Shown one piece after another: positions 16,700-24,107 of a DNA stretch of 64,000 bases. This stretch comes from an uncultured Paracoccaceae bacterium (lineage in GTDB: Bacteria > Pseudomonadota > Alphaproteobacteria > Rhodobacterales > Rhodobacteraceae). Under the pieces are notes generated by a model. It had not been told where the DNA came from, did not search any database, and saw only the letters and a list, made by a program, of their open reading frames with translations. Positions within the stretch are counted from its first letter, which is position 1; every line of letters begins with the position of its first letter. The position numbers were made by a program, and so were the translations under genes. Location of the stretch: NCBI GenBank assembly GCA_951812615.1, contig CATOSU010000001.1, forward strand, positions 434,001 to 498,000, given 5' to 3'.

Positions 16700-18324
16700 G
16701 CCGCCCCTCAGGGGCCATCACCAACTTTCAACCATATCTCAGGTTGCAGTCGTCGTCCGAACCGGATCTGCGAACGTTCTTCGACCTCACCCTGCTGCGG
16801 GCCGAGGTTTCCGTCGCGCTAAAAGCGTGGGCCGATGCTGCCGGGTTTTACGCACGGCTGGCACAGGCAGCCGGCTCCAACCCCGTTCTGAACGAAGATC
16901 CGGTGCATCTGTGGTCGCTGGCTGCCAATGCTGCGGAGCAGGCCGGCGACCTCCGCGGCGCGCGGCAGGCCCTGCGGCAAATGCTGAGCGCACTGGCCGA
17001 GCGTGCACCGGATCCTCAAAGGCTGGCCGGTGTGCACAGAGAGCTGGCACGGATGGCTGACGCACTGGGTGATACGACCGGAGCGCAAAAGGCACGCGCC
17101 GCGGCCGACGCGACGCAAAATGCTCCGGGCCGGATCGATGCGCCTGCGCGCAGCAGCGATCCCGGCTTCAGAACCGTTGACGTGTGTTATGCCACCGACC
17201 GCGCCCGCACCGGAGCGGCAGAACCGGTTGCCTTTTATGGCGGCGGACGCGGGGACGGGCTGGACCTCGGAATCGCGACGGTCACAGTGCCCAACGAACA
17301 CACCCCCGGCATGCTGGAAGCGCCCAGCATCTGGAAGCTCGAATTCGCACCGAACCCGGCCAAACATGTTGTCCTGCAATCCGTCGCTCCAATGCCCGCC
17401 GACAGTTTCTTTGGCCGGATGCAGGCGGAATTTGCCGATGCCGACAAGACCGAGGCCTTCGTCTTCGTCCACGGTTACAACGTCGCTTTCGACCAGGCTG
17501 CGCGCCGCGCCGCACAGATCGCCGTGGACATGGGGTATCCCGCGGTTCCGGTCCTCTATTCCTGGCCCTCGCGCGGCAAGACGATTGCCTATGTCGCGGA
17601 TACCGCCGTTGTCCGGCTGAGCGGACGCCGGCTGGCCGGGTTCCTTGACGATCTGGTTCGCCGGTCCGGCGCGCAGACGATCCACATCGTGGCGCACAGC
17701 ATGGGCAACCGCGCGCTGACAGACGCTCTTGAAATCCTGTCCCTGAAACGACAGGTGAAGACCGGGGATGTCCCGTTGTTCGGACAGATCCTGTTTGCCG
17801 CGCCGGACGTGGACGCCGGGCTGTTTTCCGAGATGATCCGCACCATCCGGCCGCTTGCTCAACGTCTGACGCTTTATGCCTCAGAGCAGGACTGGGCGCT
17901 GGTGTCTTCCCGCAAACTGCACGGAAACGCCCCCCGGGCCGGTCAGGGTGGCGCCAACACGTTGACCAGCGAGGATATTGACAGCATCGACATGTCCGAA
18001 CTGGGCGAAGACATGCTGGCGCACAGTTACTTTGCCGATGACAATTCGGCGCTTGCGGACATGGTGACATTGTTCTGGCGGAACGCGGACCCGGACCGGC
18101 GCTGCGGTCTGGAAAAATCGCAGGTGGTAACGGGCACCATCAGAACCTGGCAATACCGGCAGGAATCTTGTGAGACCAAGGGGCTGATCACGGCAATGGC
18201 GCATTTGCGGCAAGCCCGGGTCGAAACCGTTCCCGAAGCGCTGTCGGCGCTTTCAGAGGCCGCAGAAGACCCGCAGGTGCGGTCCGAGCTGGAACCGGTG
18301 ATCGCCCGTATTCTGGAGGATTGA
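16693..18324 (+). CDS. 3' portion of IS-interrupted gene: TPR and DUF900 alpha/beta hydrolase domain
   Basis: The frame is open from a TTG at 16693 inside the element, but genuine host coding sequence begins at 16741. It encodes TPR-like helices (FFDLTLLRAEVSVALKAWAD and on), then a linker, then a DUF900-type esterase/lipase domain: DVCYATDR start motif, FVFVHGYNVAFDQAARRAAQ, PVLYSWPSRG, and the nucleophile Ser in IVAHSMGNRALTDALE (codon at 17698, residue 373 of the rebuilt protein), with FAAPDVDAGLF after it. The intact protein would be exported; this fragment lacks the signal peptide, so any product from it would stay in the cytosol. It lies divergent from the caspase-CHAT pair, suggesting a shared pathway. 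Confidence 0.85.
   Translation: MICRPSGAITNFQPYLRLQSSSEPDLRTFFDLTLLRAEVSVALKAWADAAGFYARLAQAAGSNPVLNEDPVHLWSLAANAAEQAGDLRGARQALRQMLSALAERAPDPQRLAGVHRELARMADALGDTTGAQKARAAADATQNAPGRIDAPARSSDPGFRTVDVCYATDRARTGAAEPVAFYGGGRGDGLDLGIATVTVPNEHTPGMLEAPSIWKLEFAPNPAKHVVLQSVAPMPADSFFGRMQAEFADADKTEAFVFVHGYNVAFDQAARRAAQIAVDMGYPAVPVLYSWPSRGKTIAYVADTAVVRLSGRRLAGFLDDLVRRSGAQTIHIVAHSMGNRALTDALEILSLKRQVKTGDVPLFGQILFAAPDVDAGLFSEMIRTIRPLAQRLTLYASEQDWALVSSRKLHGNAPRAGQGGANTLTSEDIDSIDMSELGEDMLAHSYFADDNSALADMVTLFWRNADPDRRCGLEKSQVVTGTIRTWQYRQESCETKGLITAMAHLRQARVETVPEALSALSEAAEDPQVRSELEPVIARILED
16741..16749. repeat. target site duplication, right copy
   Basis: AGGTTGCAG, identical to 15349-15357. It encodes Arg-Leu-Gln in the frame of the interrupted gene on both sides, so precise excision would restore the reading frame. 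Confidence 0.92.
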
Positions 18325-18335
18325 CGGCCAGACAC

Positions 18336-18782
18336 TCAACTCAGAGTGATCTCTGCACCCCCGTGGATGAACCGGGCGAACAACAGATACCCTATCAGCA
18401 GCCAGACCAGACCGAAAAGCATGATCCGCCGTCTGGGATGGGCTGAATAGTCCAGCGACGTCAGCCAGTTTTCGAAATGCGATGGCTCGCCCTCCCGCTC
18501 GCGGGCACGGATATCAGTCAGTCCGGCCTGCAGACCGCGATAGCTTTCGATCATGGCAACCACGGAAATCAGCAGGTTCACCGTATAGAACAAGAACACC
18601 AGCACCCGGGAGATGAAGAATGTCTCGGGCGTGGTCGAGAAAAACACCATGACACCGACAATGGCCGCGTGGGCGTACAGCAGCCGCTGCCACAATGTGT
18701 CCAACCGGCCGTGCAGCGACATGCACATGTTGAAAATGGTTTGTGTATCTAGCCGCGGTTCACTCACGTCTTTCCCCGGCAA
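18336..18782 (-). CDS. small membrane protein of unknown function
   Basis: 148 residues if started at the TTG at 18782; a GTG at 18767 preceded by GGGGAAAGAC is a good alternative. I do not recognise a family. Three hydrophobic segments are visible: LLYAHAAIVGVMVFF (about 34-48), ISRVLVFLFYTVNLLISVVAMI (about 57-78), and IMLFGLVWLLIGYLLFARFI near the C-terminus (about 120-139). A charged stretch with AREREGEPSHFENW sits between the second and third, probably cytosolic. It ends 12 bases from the convergent hydrolase fragment. It could belong with the HupE gene upstream, but 61 bases separate them. Confidence 0.65.
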   Translation of the reverse strand: MPGKDVSEPRLDTQTIFNMCMSLHGRLDTLWQRLLYAHAAIVGVMVFFSTTPETFFISRVLVFLFYTVNLLISVVAMIESYRGLQAGLTDIRAREREGEPSHFENWLTSLDYSAHPRRRIMLFGLVWLLIGYLLFARFIHGGAEITLS

Positions 18783-18843
18783 CAGCTTTGTCTGGGTCCG
18801 GCATGCAGTCTACAAAGGATGCTGCACAGGGCAACTGGGCAAA

Positions 18844-19833
18844 TCACACGAACCCGGCCAGACGTTCGACGAACCAGAAGGCCGCGATGGCACCTATGCC
18901 GTAGACGGCCGTCGCCTTCATCTGGCTGACCGAACCGGGCCCGATCACCCGACGCATGATGGTCCACCCGGCCAGACAAACAGCAATGAACAACAGCTGT
19001 CCCAGTTCCACGCCGATGTTGAAGGCCAGCAGGGCCAGAACGATTTCACCCTGCGGCAATCCGATTTCACTGAGCGCGCTGCCGAAGCCCAGACCGTGGA
19101 TCAGACCGAACCCGAAGGAAACGATCCACGGCGCACGCTGAGAAAGCCGGGGCGCACCGGGTTCATGGTGCAGGACTTCGGACGCGACGAACATGATCGA
19201 CAGGGCGATGATCGCCTCCACCGGCGGGCCGGGAATGTTGAGCCAGCCCAGCGCCGCCGCCCCGAGCGTGAGGCTGTGTGAAACGGTGAACGCTGTCACC
19301 GCCCCGATTAGCGTACGGATATTACCGATCAGGATCAGCAGCGACAGGACGAATAACAGGTGATCCGGCCCCAGCAAAATATGCTCGACCCCGAGAAACG
19401 TGTAGCTGCGCAAGACATCCAGCGCCCCGGGCGCGGCCGGAATGTCGAACGCCGGCGCCCCGGGAACCAGCCGCCACGCCTGCCCCCTGCCCGGTTCCAG
19501 CTCGTATCGGACCAGAACATCGGTGCGGCTGTTCTCCAGCCCGTCGATCCGGATCGTACCGTTGTCCAGCCCGCCGACACATGTGGTCAGCCAGCGGCTG
19601 GACCACCCGGCACCATCGAACTGCGCCTCCGGCCCCCGCCGCTGTGCACAGTTTTCCGGCAGCTCGGCATCCAGTTGCATCGGTTTGCCCTGAACGTCCG
19701 GCTTGCGCCAGAACACGCTCCAGGTGTCGTCTCCGAGCGCCCGAAGTTCCAGATAGCCCGGCTGCAGCGCATGCGCCAGGGCCATGGCGGCCCAAAGCGA
19801 CAGAATCAGTCCAAGAAACGCGGCCCGGATCAC
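18844..19833 (-). CDS. HupE/UreJ family membrane protein
   Basis: 329 residues. A signal peptide (AAFLGLILSLWAAMALAHA) leads into about 120 residues of periplasmic beta-type domain, then a HupE/UreJ_2 membrane domain from about 150: SYTFLGVEHILLGPDHLLFV with the conserved metal-ligand-like histidines, LIGAVTAFTVSHSLTLG, GFGLIHGLGFG and FNIGVELGQLLFI. HupE and UreJ proteins are tied to nickel or cobalt uptake, but this longer exported subgroup occurs beside peptidyl-prolyl isomerases and not beside hydrogenase or urease genes, so metal transport is unproven. It starts in an ATGA overlap with the parvulin gene. Confidence 0.82.
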   Translation of the reverse strand: MIRAAFLGLILSLWAAMALAHALQPGYLELRALGDDTWSVFWRKPDVQGKPMQLDAELPENCAQRRGPEAQFDGAGWSSRWLTTCVGGLDNGTIRIDGLENSRTDVLVRYELEPGRGQAWRLVPGAPAFDIPAAPGALDVLRSYTFLGVEHILLGPDHLLFVLSLLILIGNIRTLIGAVTAFTVSHSLTLGAAALGWLNIPGPPVEAIIALSIMFVASEVLHHEPGAPRLSQRAPWIVSFGFGLIHGLGFGSALSEIGLPQGEIVLALLAFNIGVELGQLLFIAVCLAGWTIMRRVIGPGSVSQMKATAVYGIGAIAAFWFVERLAGFV

Positions 19834-20651
19834 GTGCCGGCCTCTTCAATTTCAATCGTGAACCGGGCTTGCAGTTCCTGATAAATGCTCTCCGTCAGCT
19901 CCTCGGCCCGGGCGTCGCGCCAACCGGCCTCGACCTTGTCGCGGATGCTGTCCAGCGCTGGCAGGCTGGCCGGTGCGCTGCCTGTAATGCGTATCAGGTG
20001 GTATCCGAACCCAGACCGAACCGGTCCAGACCAGTCACCGACAGGCAATGCCTCGATGGTTCCAGCAAACCCGGAACCGAAGGCGGAATCGATTGCAACC
20101 GCCGGGGACAGGGGTGTGGACAGGGGCAGCAACGTCTGACGCCCGACACTATGGGGATCTGCACCGCCATTGAGCGCGGCAAGAGCCGCATCAATCTCGG
20201 CCTGGGTTGTGGATTGCCCAAGGTACACCTGATCAAATCCGACCCGGCCCGAAATACGATACCGATCGGGATTCGCAGCCAGGTACGTCTGCAGGTCCTC
20301 GTCGCTGGGCTCCAGAGCGTTGGCGCCGGAGGACAGCAGAAAGGTCATCTTCTGTTGCAGGCGCTGGCGGATCACCGTGTCATTGCGGTCCAGTCCCAGC
20401 GCTTCGGCTTCGCGGACCAGAACCTCCTGCCGGATAAACCCGTCGATCATGGCCCCGCGCTCCTTGTCGGTTGGCGCCCGACGCCACGTGGTCTGAAAAC
20501 TCTGTTCCAGACCCGCGATGTCCTGTGCCGTGACCACGATGCGATCCGGCTCGGCGGCAGGTTCGGGGTTGAGCACCTGATACCCGACAAAAAGCGCCGC
20601 GCCGAGCAGCAAGAAATGCAGGAGAGGCTCGCGCAAGAGTTTTCCAAACAT
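19830..20651 (-). CDS. membrane-anchored parvulin-type peptidyl-prolyl isomerase
   Basis: 273 residues. An N-terminal membrane anchor (LLHFLLLGAALFVGYQVL, about 10-27) is followed by a SurA/PrsA-like helical chaperone region (MIDGFIRQEVLVREAEALGL; EDLQTYLAANPDRY) and a parvulin domain around 140-235 (FDQVYLG, GDWSGPVRSGFGYHLIRIT). It would help fold or insert exported proteins at the periplasmic face. The tight overlap with the HupE-like gene suggests that protein is its client, which is inference. It is divergent from the rhodanese gene across 186 bases. Confidence 0.82.
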   Translation of the reverse strand: MFGKLLREPLLHFLLLGAALFVGYQVLNPEPAAEPDRIVVTAQDIAGLEQSFQTTWRRAPTDKERGAMIDGFIRQEVLVREAEALGLDRNDTVIRQRLQQKMTFLLSSGANALEPSDEDLQTYLAANPDRYRISGRVGFDQVYLGQSTTQAEIDAALAALNGGADPHSVGRQTLLPLSTPLSPAVAIDSAFGSGFAGTIEALPVGDWSGPVRSGFGYHLIRITGSAPASLPALDSIRDKVEAGWRDARAEELTESIYQELQARFTIEIEEAGT

Positions 20652-20837
20652 GAAGCTTGATCCGTGCCCTGGGAAAGATTTCCGACAAATTGCACCCAGT
20701 TGTCCGGATTTTCCACCCTGAACCTGAGGCTGAAAGTGGCTACGTTGACGATATCTTGATCAACCGTTTTCATTGGGATCGCTTCACCCGGCGAAACCCG
20801 TGATAAATTGCGCCTGAAACACAGGGAACATCACACC

Positions 20838-21326
20838 ATGTCCGAACACAGAACCCATCAACCTGTCCGGCTGTCCCGCCGATGGGTTCTGATGGCAGGC
20901 GTGCTGGGGGCCGGGGGTGCGGCAATGACCTTCCGCCATGTCCGCGAAGCAGCGGGCTTCGAAGGCAAATCGCTGGACGTGTCAGAGGCCCATGCCAAGG
21001 CCGTGGCAGGCGACATCGTCTTGATCGATATCAGGCGGCCGGACGAATGGCAGGCAACCGGTGTCGGCGAAGGTGCTCACCCCGTTGACATGCGGCGCAA
21101 CGACTTCGTTGAGGCCCTGGAAGACGTCGCCGGGCCTGACCGAAACCAACCGATTGCACTGATCTGCGCCCGCGGTGTGCGATCCGCGCGGCTGAGTCGA
21201 AAAATGACAAATCGCGGATACACGCAAATCATCGACGTCCCCGAAGGCATGCTGGGATCGGCGGCAGGCCCCGGCTGGCTGGCCCGGGAATTGCCCACCC
21301 TGTCCTATCCGGGATCATCGGGATGA
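20838..21326 (+). CDS. exported rhodanese-like domain protein (Tat substrate)
   Basis: 162 residues from the ATG at 20838; an in-frame TTG at 20808 would add ten residues. The N-terminus has a twin-arginine signal, RLSRRWVLMAGVLGAGGAA. The rhodanese domain follows: IVLIDIRRPDEWQATG and the active-site loop LICARGVRSARLSRKM with the catalytic Cys present. Rhodanese domains carry sulfane sulfur as a persulfide. The next gene starts in an ATGA overlap and encodes a secreted esterase, an unusual partner, so the physiological role is unclear. Confidence 0.85.
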   Translation: MSEHRTHQPVRLSRRWVLMAGVLGAGGAAMTFRHVREAAGFEGKSLDVSEAHAKAVAGDIVLIDIRRPDEWQATGVGEGAHPVDMRRNDFVEALEDVAGPDRNQPIALICARGVRSARLSRKMTNRGYTQIIDVPEGMLGSAAGPGWLARELPTLSYPGSSG

Positions 21327-22162
21327 CATGTGTGGCCCGAATGGTGTTGGCAGTCACCACGCTGCTGATTGCGTCGGCAGACCCCGCGGCGGCCTGCGGA
21401 ACACCGGCCGAAACCTGCAGGATCGAAGATGGTGAATACCGAATAGCCCTGCCTGATACCGTGACGCCCGACACTCCGGTACTTGTCTTTCTGCACGGGT
21501 TTGGCGGTTCCGCGAGGGGCACAATCGGAAACCGGCGGTTGGTCCGCCCCATGCTTGAACGGGGATGGGCGGTGATCGCCCCCGAAGGGTTGCGTCGCGG
21601 CGGCGACGGCCCGAAAAGCTGGACTTTCTTTCCGGGCTGGGACGGGCGGGAGGAAACCACTTTTCTGCGCGCTGTTGCCGATGATGCGTCCGCACGTTTC
21701 GGGATCAGTGCAACACAGTTGATGCTGAGCGGGTTTTCGGCGGGTGGCTTCATGGTCAACTACCTGGCCTGCGCCACCCCGCTGGCATTCGCCGCCTATG
21801 CCCCGGTCTCTGGTGGGTTCTGGCGTCCCCACCCGCAAGACTGCGCCGGTCCTGTGCGTCTTCTGCACACCCATGGCTGGAAAGACCCCACAGTGCCAAT
21901 CGAAGGACGCAAGCTGCGCGGCGGAGAATTCCAGCAGGGCGACATTTTTGCCGGTCTTGAAATCTGGCGCGCGGCCAATGCCTGCCCGGACGAAAAACCC
22001 TCCGGTTACTCGGAAACCGGGCCGTTCTGGCGTCGGCACTGGGCCGGTTGTGCGGCAGGCAGCGCGCTGGAATTCGCTCTGTGGCCGGGCGGGCATACCT
22101 TGCCCGCCGGGTGGAGCGACATGGCGGCCGACTGGTTTGTTAGCGTAACGGCCGAAAACTGA
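21323..22162 (+). CDS. secreted alpha/beta hydrolase of the polyhydroxybutyrate depolymerase (LpqC) family
   Basis: 279 residues. A signal peptide covers about 1-24 (VLAVTTLLIASADPAAA). The esterase core shows VLVFLHGFGGSARG (oxyanion region), the nucleophile motif LSGFSAGGFMVNYLAC around 139-154, the HGWKDPTVPIEGR acid region and a late His in WPGGHTLP. These match the LpqC/PHB-depolymerase family, which includes feruloyl esterases and polyester depolymerases. Six or more cysteines suggest disulfides in the periplasm or outside. The substrate cannot be read. The gene overlaps the rhodanese gene (ATGA). Confidence 0.85.
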   Translation: MTCVARMVLAVTTLLIASADPAAACGTPAETCRIEDGEYRIALPDTVTPDTPVLVFLHGFGGSARGTIGNRRLVRPMLERGWAVIAPEGLRRGGDGPKSWTFFPGWDGREETTFLRAVADDASARFGISATQLMLSGFSAGGFMVNYLACATPLAFAAYAPVSGGFWRPHPQDCAGPVRLLHTHGWKDPTVPIEGRKLRGGEFQQGDIFAGLEIWRAANACPDEKPSGYSETGPFWRRHWAGCAAGSALEFALWPGGHTLPAGWSDMAADWFVSVTAEN

Positions 22163-22166
22163 GCGA

Positions 22167-22230
22167 CCCCATTCATCAATGAATGGGGAGAGAATTGTCA
22201 GCAATTCTCATTCGATTTGTCGACAAATCG
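22167..22230. terminator. three back-to-back perfect hairpins between convergent genes
   Basis: Three perfect inverted repeats fill the 70-base gap between the esterase and opgH genes. 22167-22188 has arms CCCCATTCAT and ATGAATGGGG around CA. 22190-22209 has arms GAGAATTG and CAATTCTC around TCAG. 22213-22230, CGATTTGTCGACAAATCG, is a complete palindrome. No long T-tract follows on either side, so factor-independent termination is not certain, but the position suits a bidirectional terminator or RNA-stabilising structure. Confidence 0.65.
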
Positions 22231-22232
22231 CG

Positions 22233-24107
22233 CTACTCTGCCGGAGAGGCATCGGCAGCCGTCCGGTCGAGCATGCTTTTGAGTTCCGCGCGATAGAACC
22301 GGGCCGCTTGGGTGATCTCGGGCTCGCGCACCGCCTCGCGGGTCTCCAGCCAACCACGGATGCTCACGCCACTGAGCGCTGAGAGCGGAATGGCAAGGGC
22401 AAGGCTGATGGCAATCGGCAGCAGCCAGAGACTGACAAGGCCCGCCGCGATCCCCGCCGCGAGCGCGGCACCGCTCACGGTTTCGAGCGCGTGGCAGACC
22501 ACCAGCGTCCGCAATCCGTATCGTCCGCCCATCCGTGCCTGCGGGTTCCAGCCTTTTTGCAGGCCCAGAACCGTGCGGAACACCGCGATCATCTGCTGCA
22601 CCATCAGGATCGGGGCGTAGAGGATCGACAACATGACCTCCGACAGGAAGGAGACCGCAAACCTCGCACCGCCCCCGAATTCGCGAAACCTGCCACCGGT
22701 CAGCGGCAGGGACAGGACCCCCAACACCTTGGGGGCCAGCAACATGGCGTACATCAGCGCGATAATCAGCACATGGCGGGCTTCCGACATTTCCGGCCAT
22801 GTCGGCATGAGTGGATTGGAGGCGCTGAAATAGGTCAGTACGCTGGCCTCTTCGCCGGATCCGATCAGCGCCCACATCACCAGCAGCGCAAACCAGATCG
22901 GCGACATCAGATACCCCATCGCTCCGTGGAACAGGTGAAACCGGGACAGCGATGCAAAACCACGGGACCAAAGCAGGTTGAGATGCTGCAGGTTGCCCTG
23001 ACACCAGCGCCGGTCACGCTGGACATGGTCGATCAGCGTCTGCGGTGTTTCTTCGTAAGAGCCGCGGATGCGCGGCAGGAACCGAACCCCCCAACCGGCC
23101 CGGCGCAACAGTCCGGCCTCGACGAAATCGTGGCTCATGATCAGGCTGTCGCGCCCGATCAGGGACCGGACACGCGGCAGCCCTGCACATGCCGCAAAGG
23201 CCTCGGTCCGGATGATCGCGTTATGCCCCCAGTAATTGCCTTCGCGCCCGCACCATTGCGCCACGCCTTCAGCCAGCGCCGCGCCGTAGACGCCATTGGC
23301 AAACTGTTGCATCCGGGCGAACAGAGACTGCGCGCCGATCAGTTGCGGGAAGCTCTGGATCAGGCCGGCAGCCGGATCCCGGGCCAGCGCGTTGGTCAGG
23401 CGCGAAATTGCCCGGCCGGTCATCAGGCTGTCGGCATCCAGCACGATCATCGCCGGCCAGCCACCGCCCCAGCGCTGAACCCACTCGGCGACATTGCCGA
23501 CCTTGCGGTCCTTGTTCATCCTGCGCCGACGGTAATAGAGCCCGATATCCGGTCCCAGTTCCCGCCGGAGCGCAAGCACGCTTTCCTGTTCCTGTGCCGC
23601 AATGGCATCGTCACGTGTGTCGCTGAGAACGAAAACGGCGTATTCATGCGGCCCGCCGGTTGCGCGCAGCTCTTCCAGCATCGAACGGGCATTGCCAAGC
23701 ACGTACCACGGCACCTCGTTATAGATCGGCATCAGCAGCGCGACGCGCAGCGGCTGCACGGGCCCGCGGCGCGGACGGTGAGATGGCTGGTTCAGGGAAT
23801 AGAGACCCAGAAGAACCGTACTGACCGTGAAGCTGATCCAGAAAAAGTTGAAGCAGATCAGAATCAGCAACAACGCTTCGATCATGCTCAGACCCTGATC
23901 GGCGAACCAGCCGTAGATCACCCAGGCCAGCCCCAGCGTCGCCGCCATGGCGGGGCTGAAGGCCAGGACGCGCCACAGAGCCACATTTCCCACATCCTCC
24001 AGATCCGGCGCGCGGGAATCGCGGAAGGGCCGGCGCAAATTCTGAACCGGCATATGCGCCGGTTGCTCCGACGGCATGATATGCAGATCGTCGCTCAAGC
24101 CGTCCAC
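22233..24107 (-). CDS. opgH: glucans biosynthesis glucosyltransferase H (OpgH/MdoH)
   Basis: 624 residues from a GTG at 24107, shorter at the N-terminus than the 847-residue E. coli protein but in line with shorter alphaproteobacterial members. It polymerises UDP-glucose into the backbone of osmoregulated periplasmic glucans while spanning the inner membrane. The GT2 catalytic elements are visible: VLSDTRDDA, VLDADSLMTGRAI and the QRDRRWCQGN motif (QxxRW). Membrane helices flank the domain (ATLGLAWVIYGWF and FNFFWISFTVSTVLLGLYSL before it; several after about residue 380). Its start overlaps the end of opgG by 13 bases. An ATG at 24077 is an alternative start. Confidence 0.93.
   Translation of the reverse strand: MDGLSDDLHIMPSEQPAHMPVQNLRRPFRDSRAPDLEDVGNVALWRVLAFSPAMAATLGLAWVIYGWFADQGLSMIEALLLILICFNFFWISFTVSTVLLGLYSLNQPSHRPRRGPVQPLRVALLMPIYNEVPWYVLGNARSMLEELRATGGPHEYAVFVLSDTRDDAIAAQEQESVLALRRELGPDIGLYYRRRRMNKDRKVGNVAEWVQRWGGGWPAMIVLDADSLMTGRAISRLTNALARDPAAGLIQSFPQLIGAQSLFARMQQFANGVYGAALAEGVAQWCGREGNYWGHNAIIRTEAFAACAGLPRVRSLIGRDSLIMSHDFVEAGLLRRAGWGVRFLPRIRGSYEETPQTLIDHVQRDRRWCQGNLQHLNLLWSRGFASLSRFHLFHGAMGYLMSPIWFALLVMWALIGSGEEASVLTYFSASNPLMPTWPEMSEARHVLIIALMYAMLLAPKVLGVLSLPLTGGRFREFGGGARFAVSFLSEVMLSILYAPILMVQQMIAVFRTVLGLQKGWNPQARMGGRYGLRTLVVCHALETVSGAALAAGIAAGLVSLWLLPIAISLALAIPLSALSGVSIRGWLETREAVREPEITQAARFYRAELKSMLDRTAADASPAE

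Larger units (their letters stand above)
15358..16740 (-). mobile_element. complete IS256-family insertion sequence (1383 bp)
   Basis: The ends are fixed by the 9-bp duplication on both sides. The left end reads GAGTTATGCCCAAAAGTTGG and the right end, read inward on the other strand, GAGATATGGTTGAAAGTTGG; both continue as TGAYGGC. The terminal inverted repeats are therefore about 27 bp with GAG at the tip and AAAGTTGGTGA as the conserved core. One transposase gene fills the element. Length, duplication size and transposase all fit IS256. The element splits the TPR-DUF900 hydrolase gene and is oriented against it. Confidence 0.95.
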
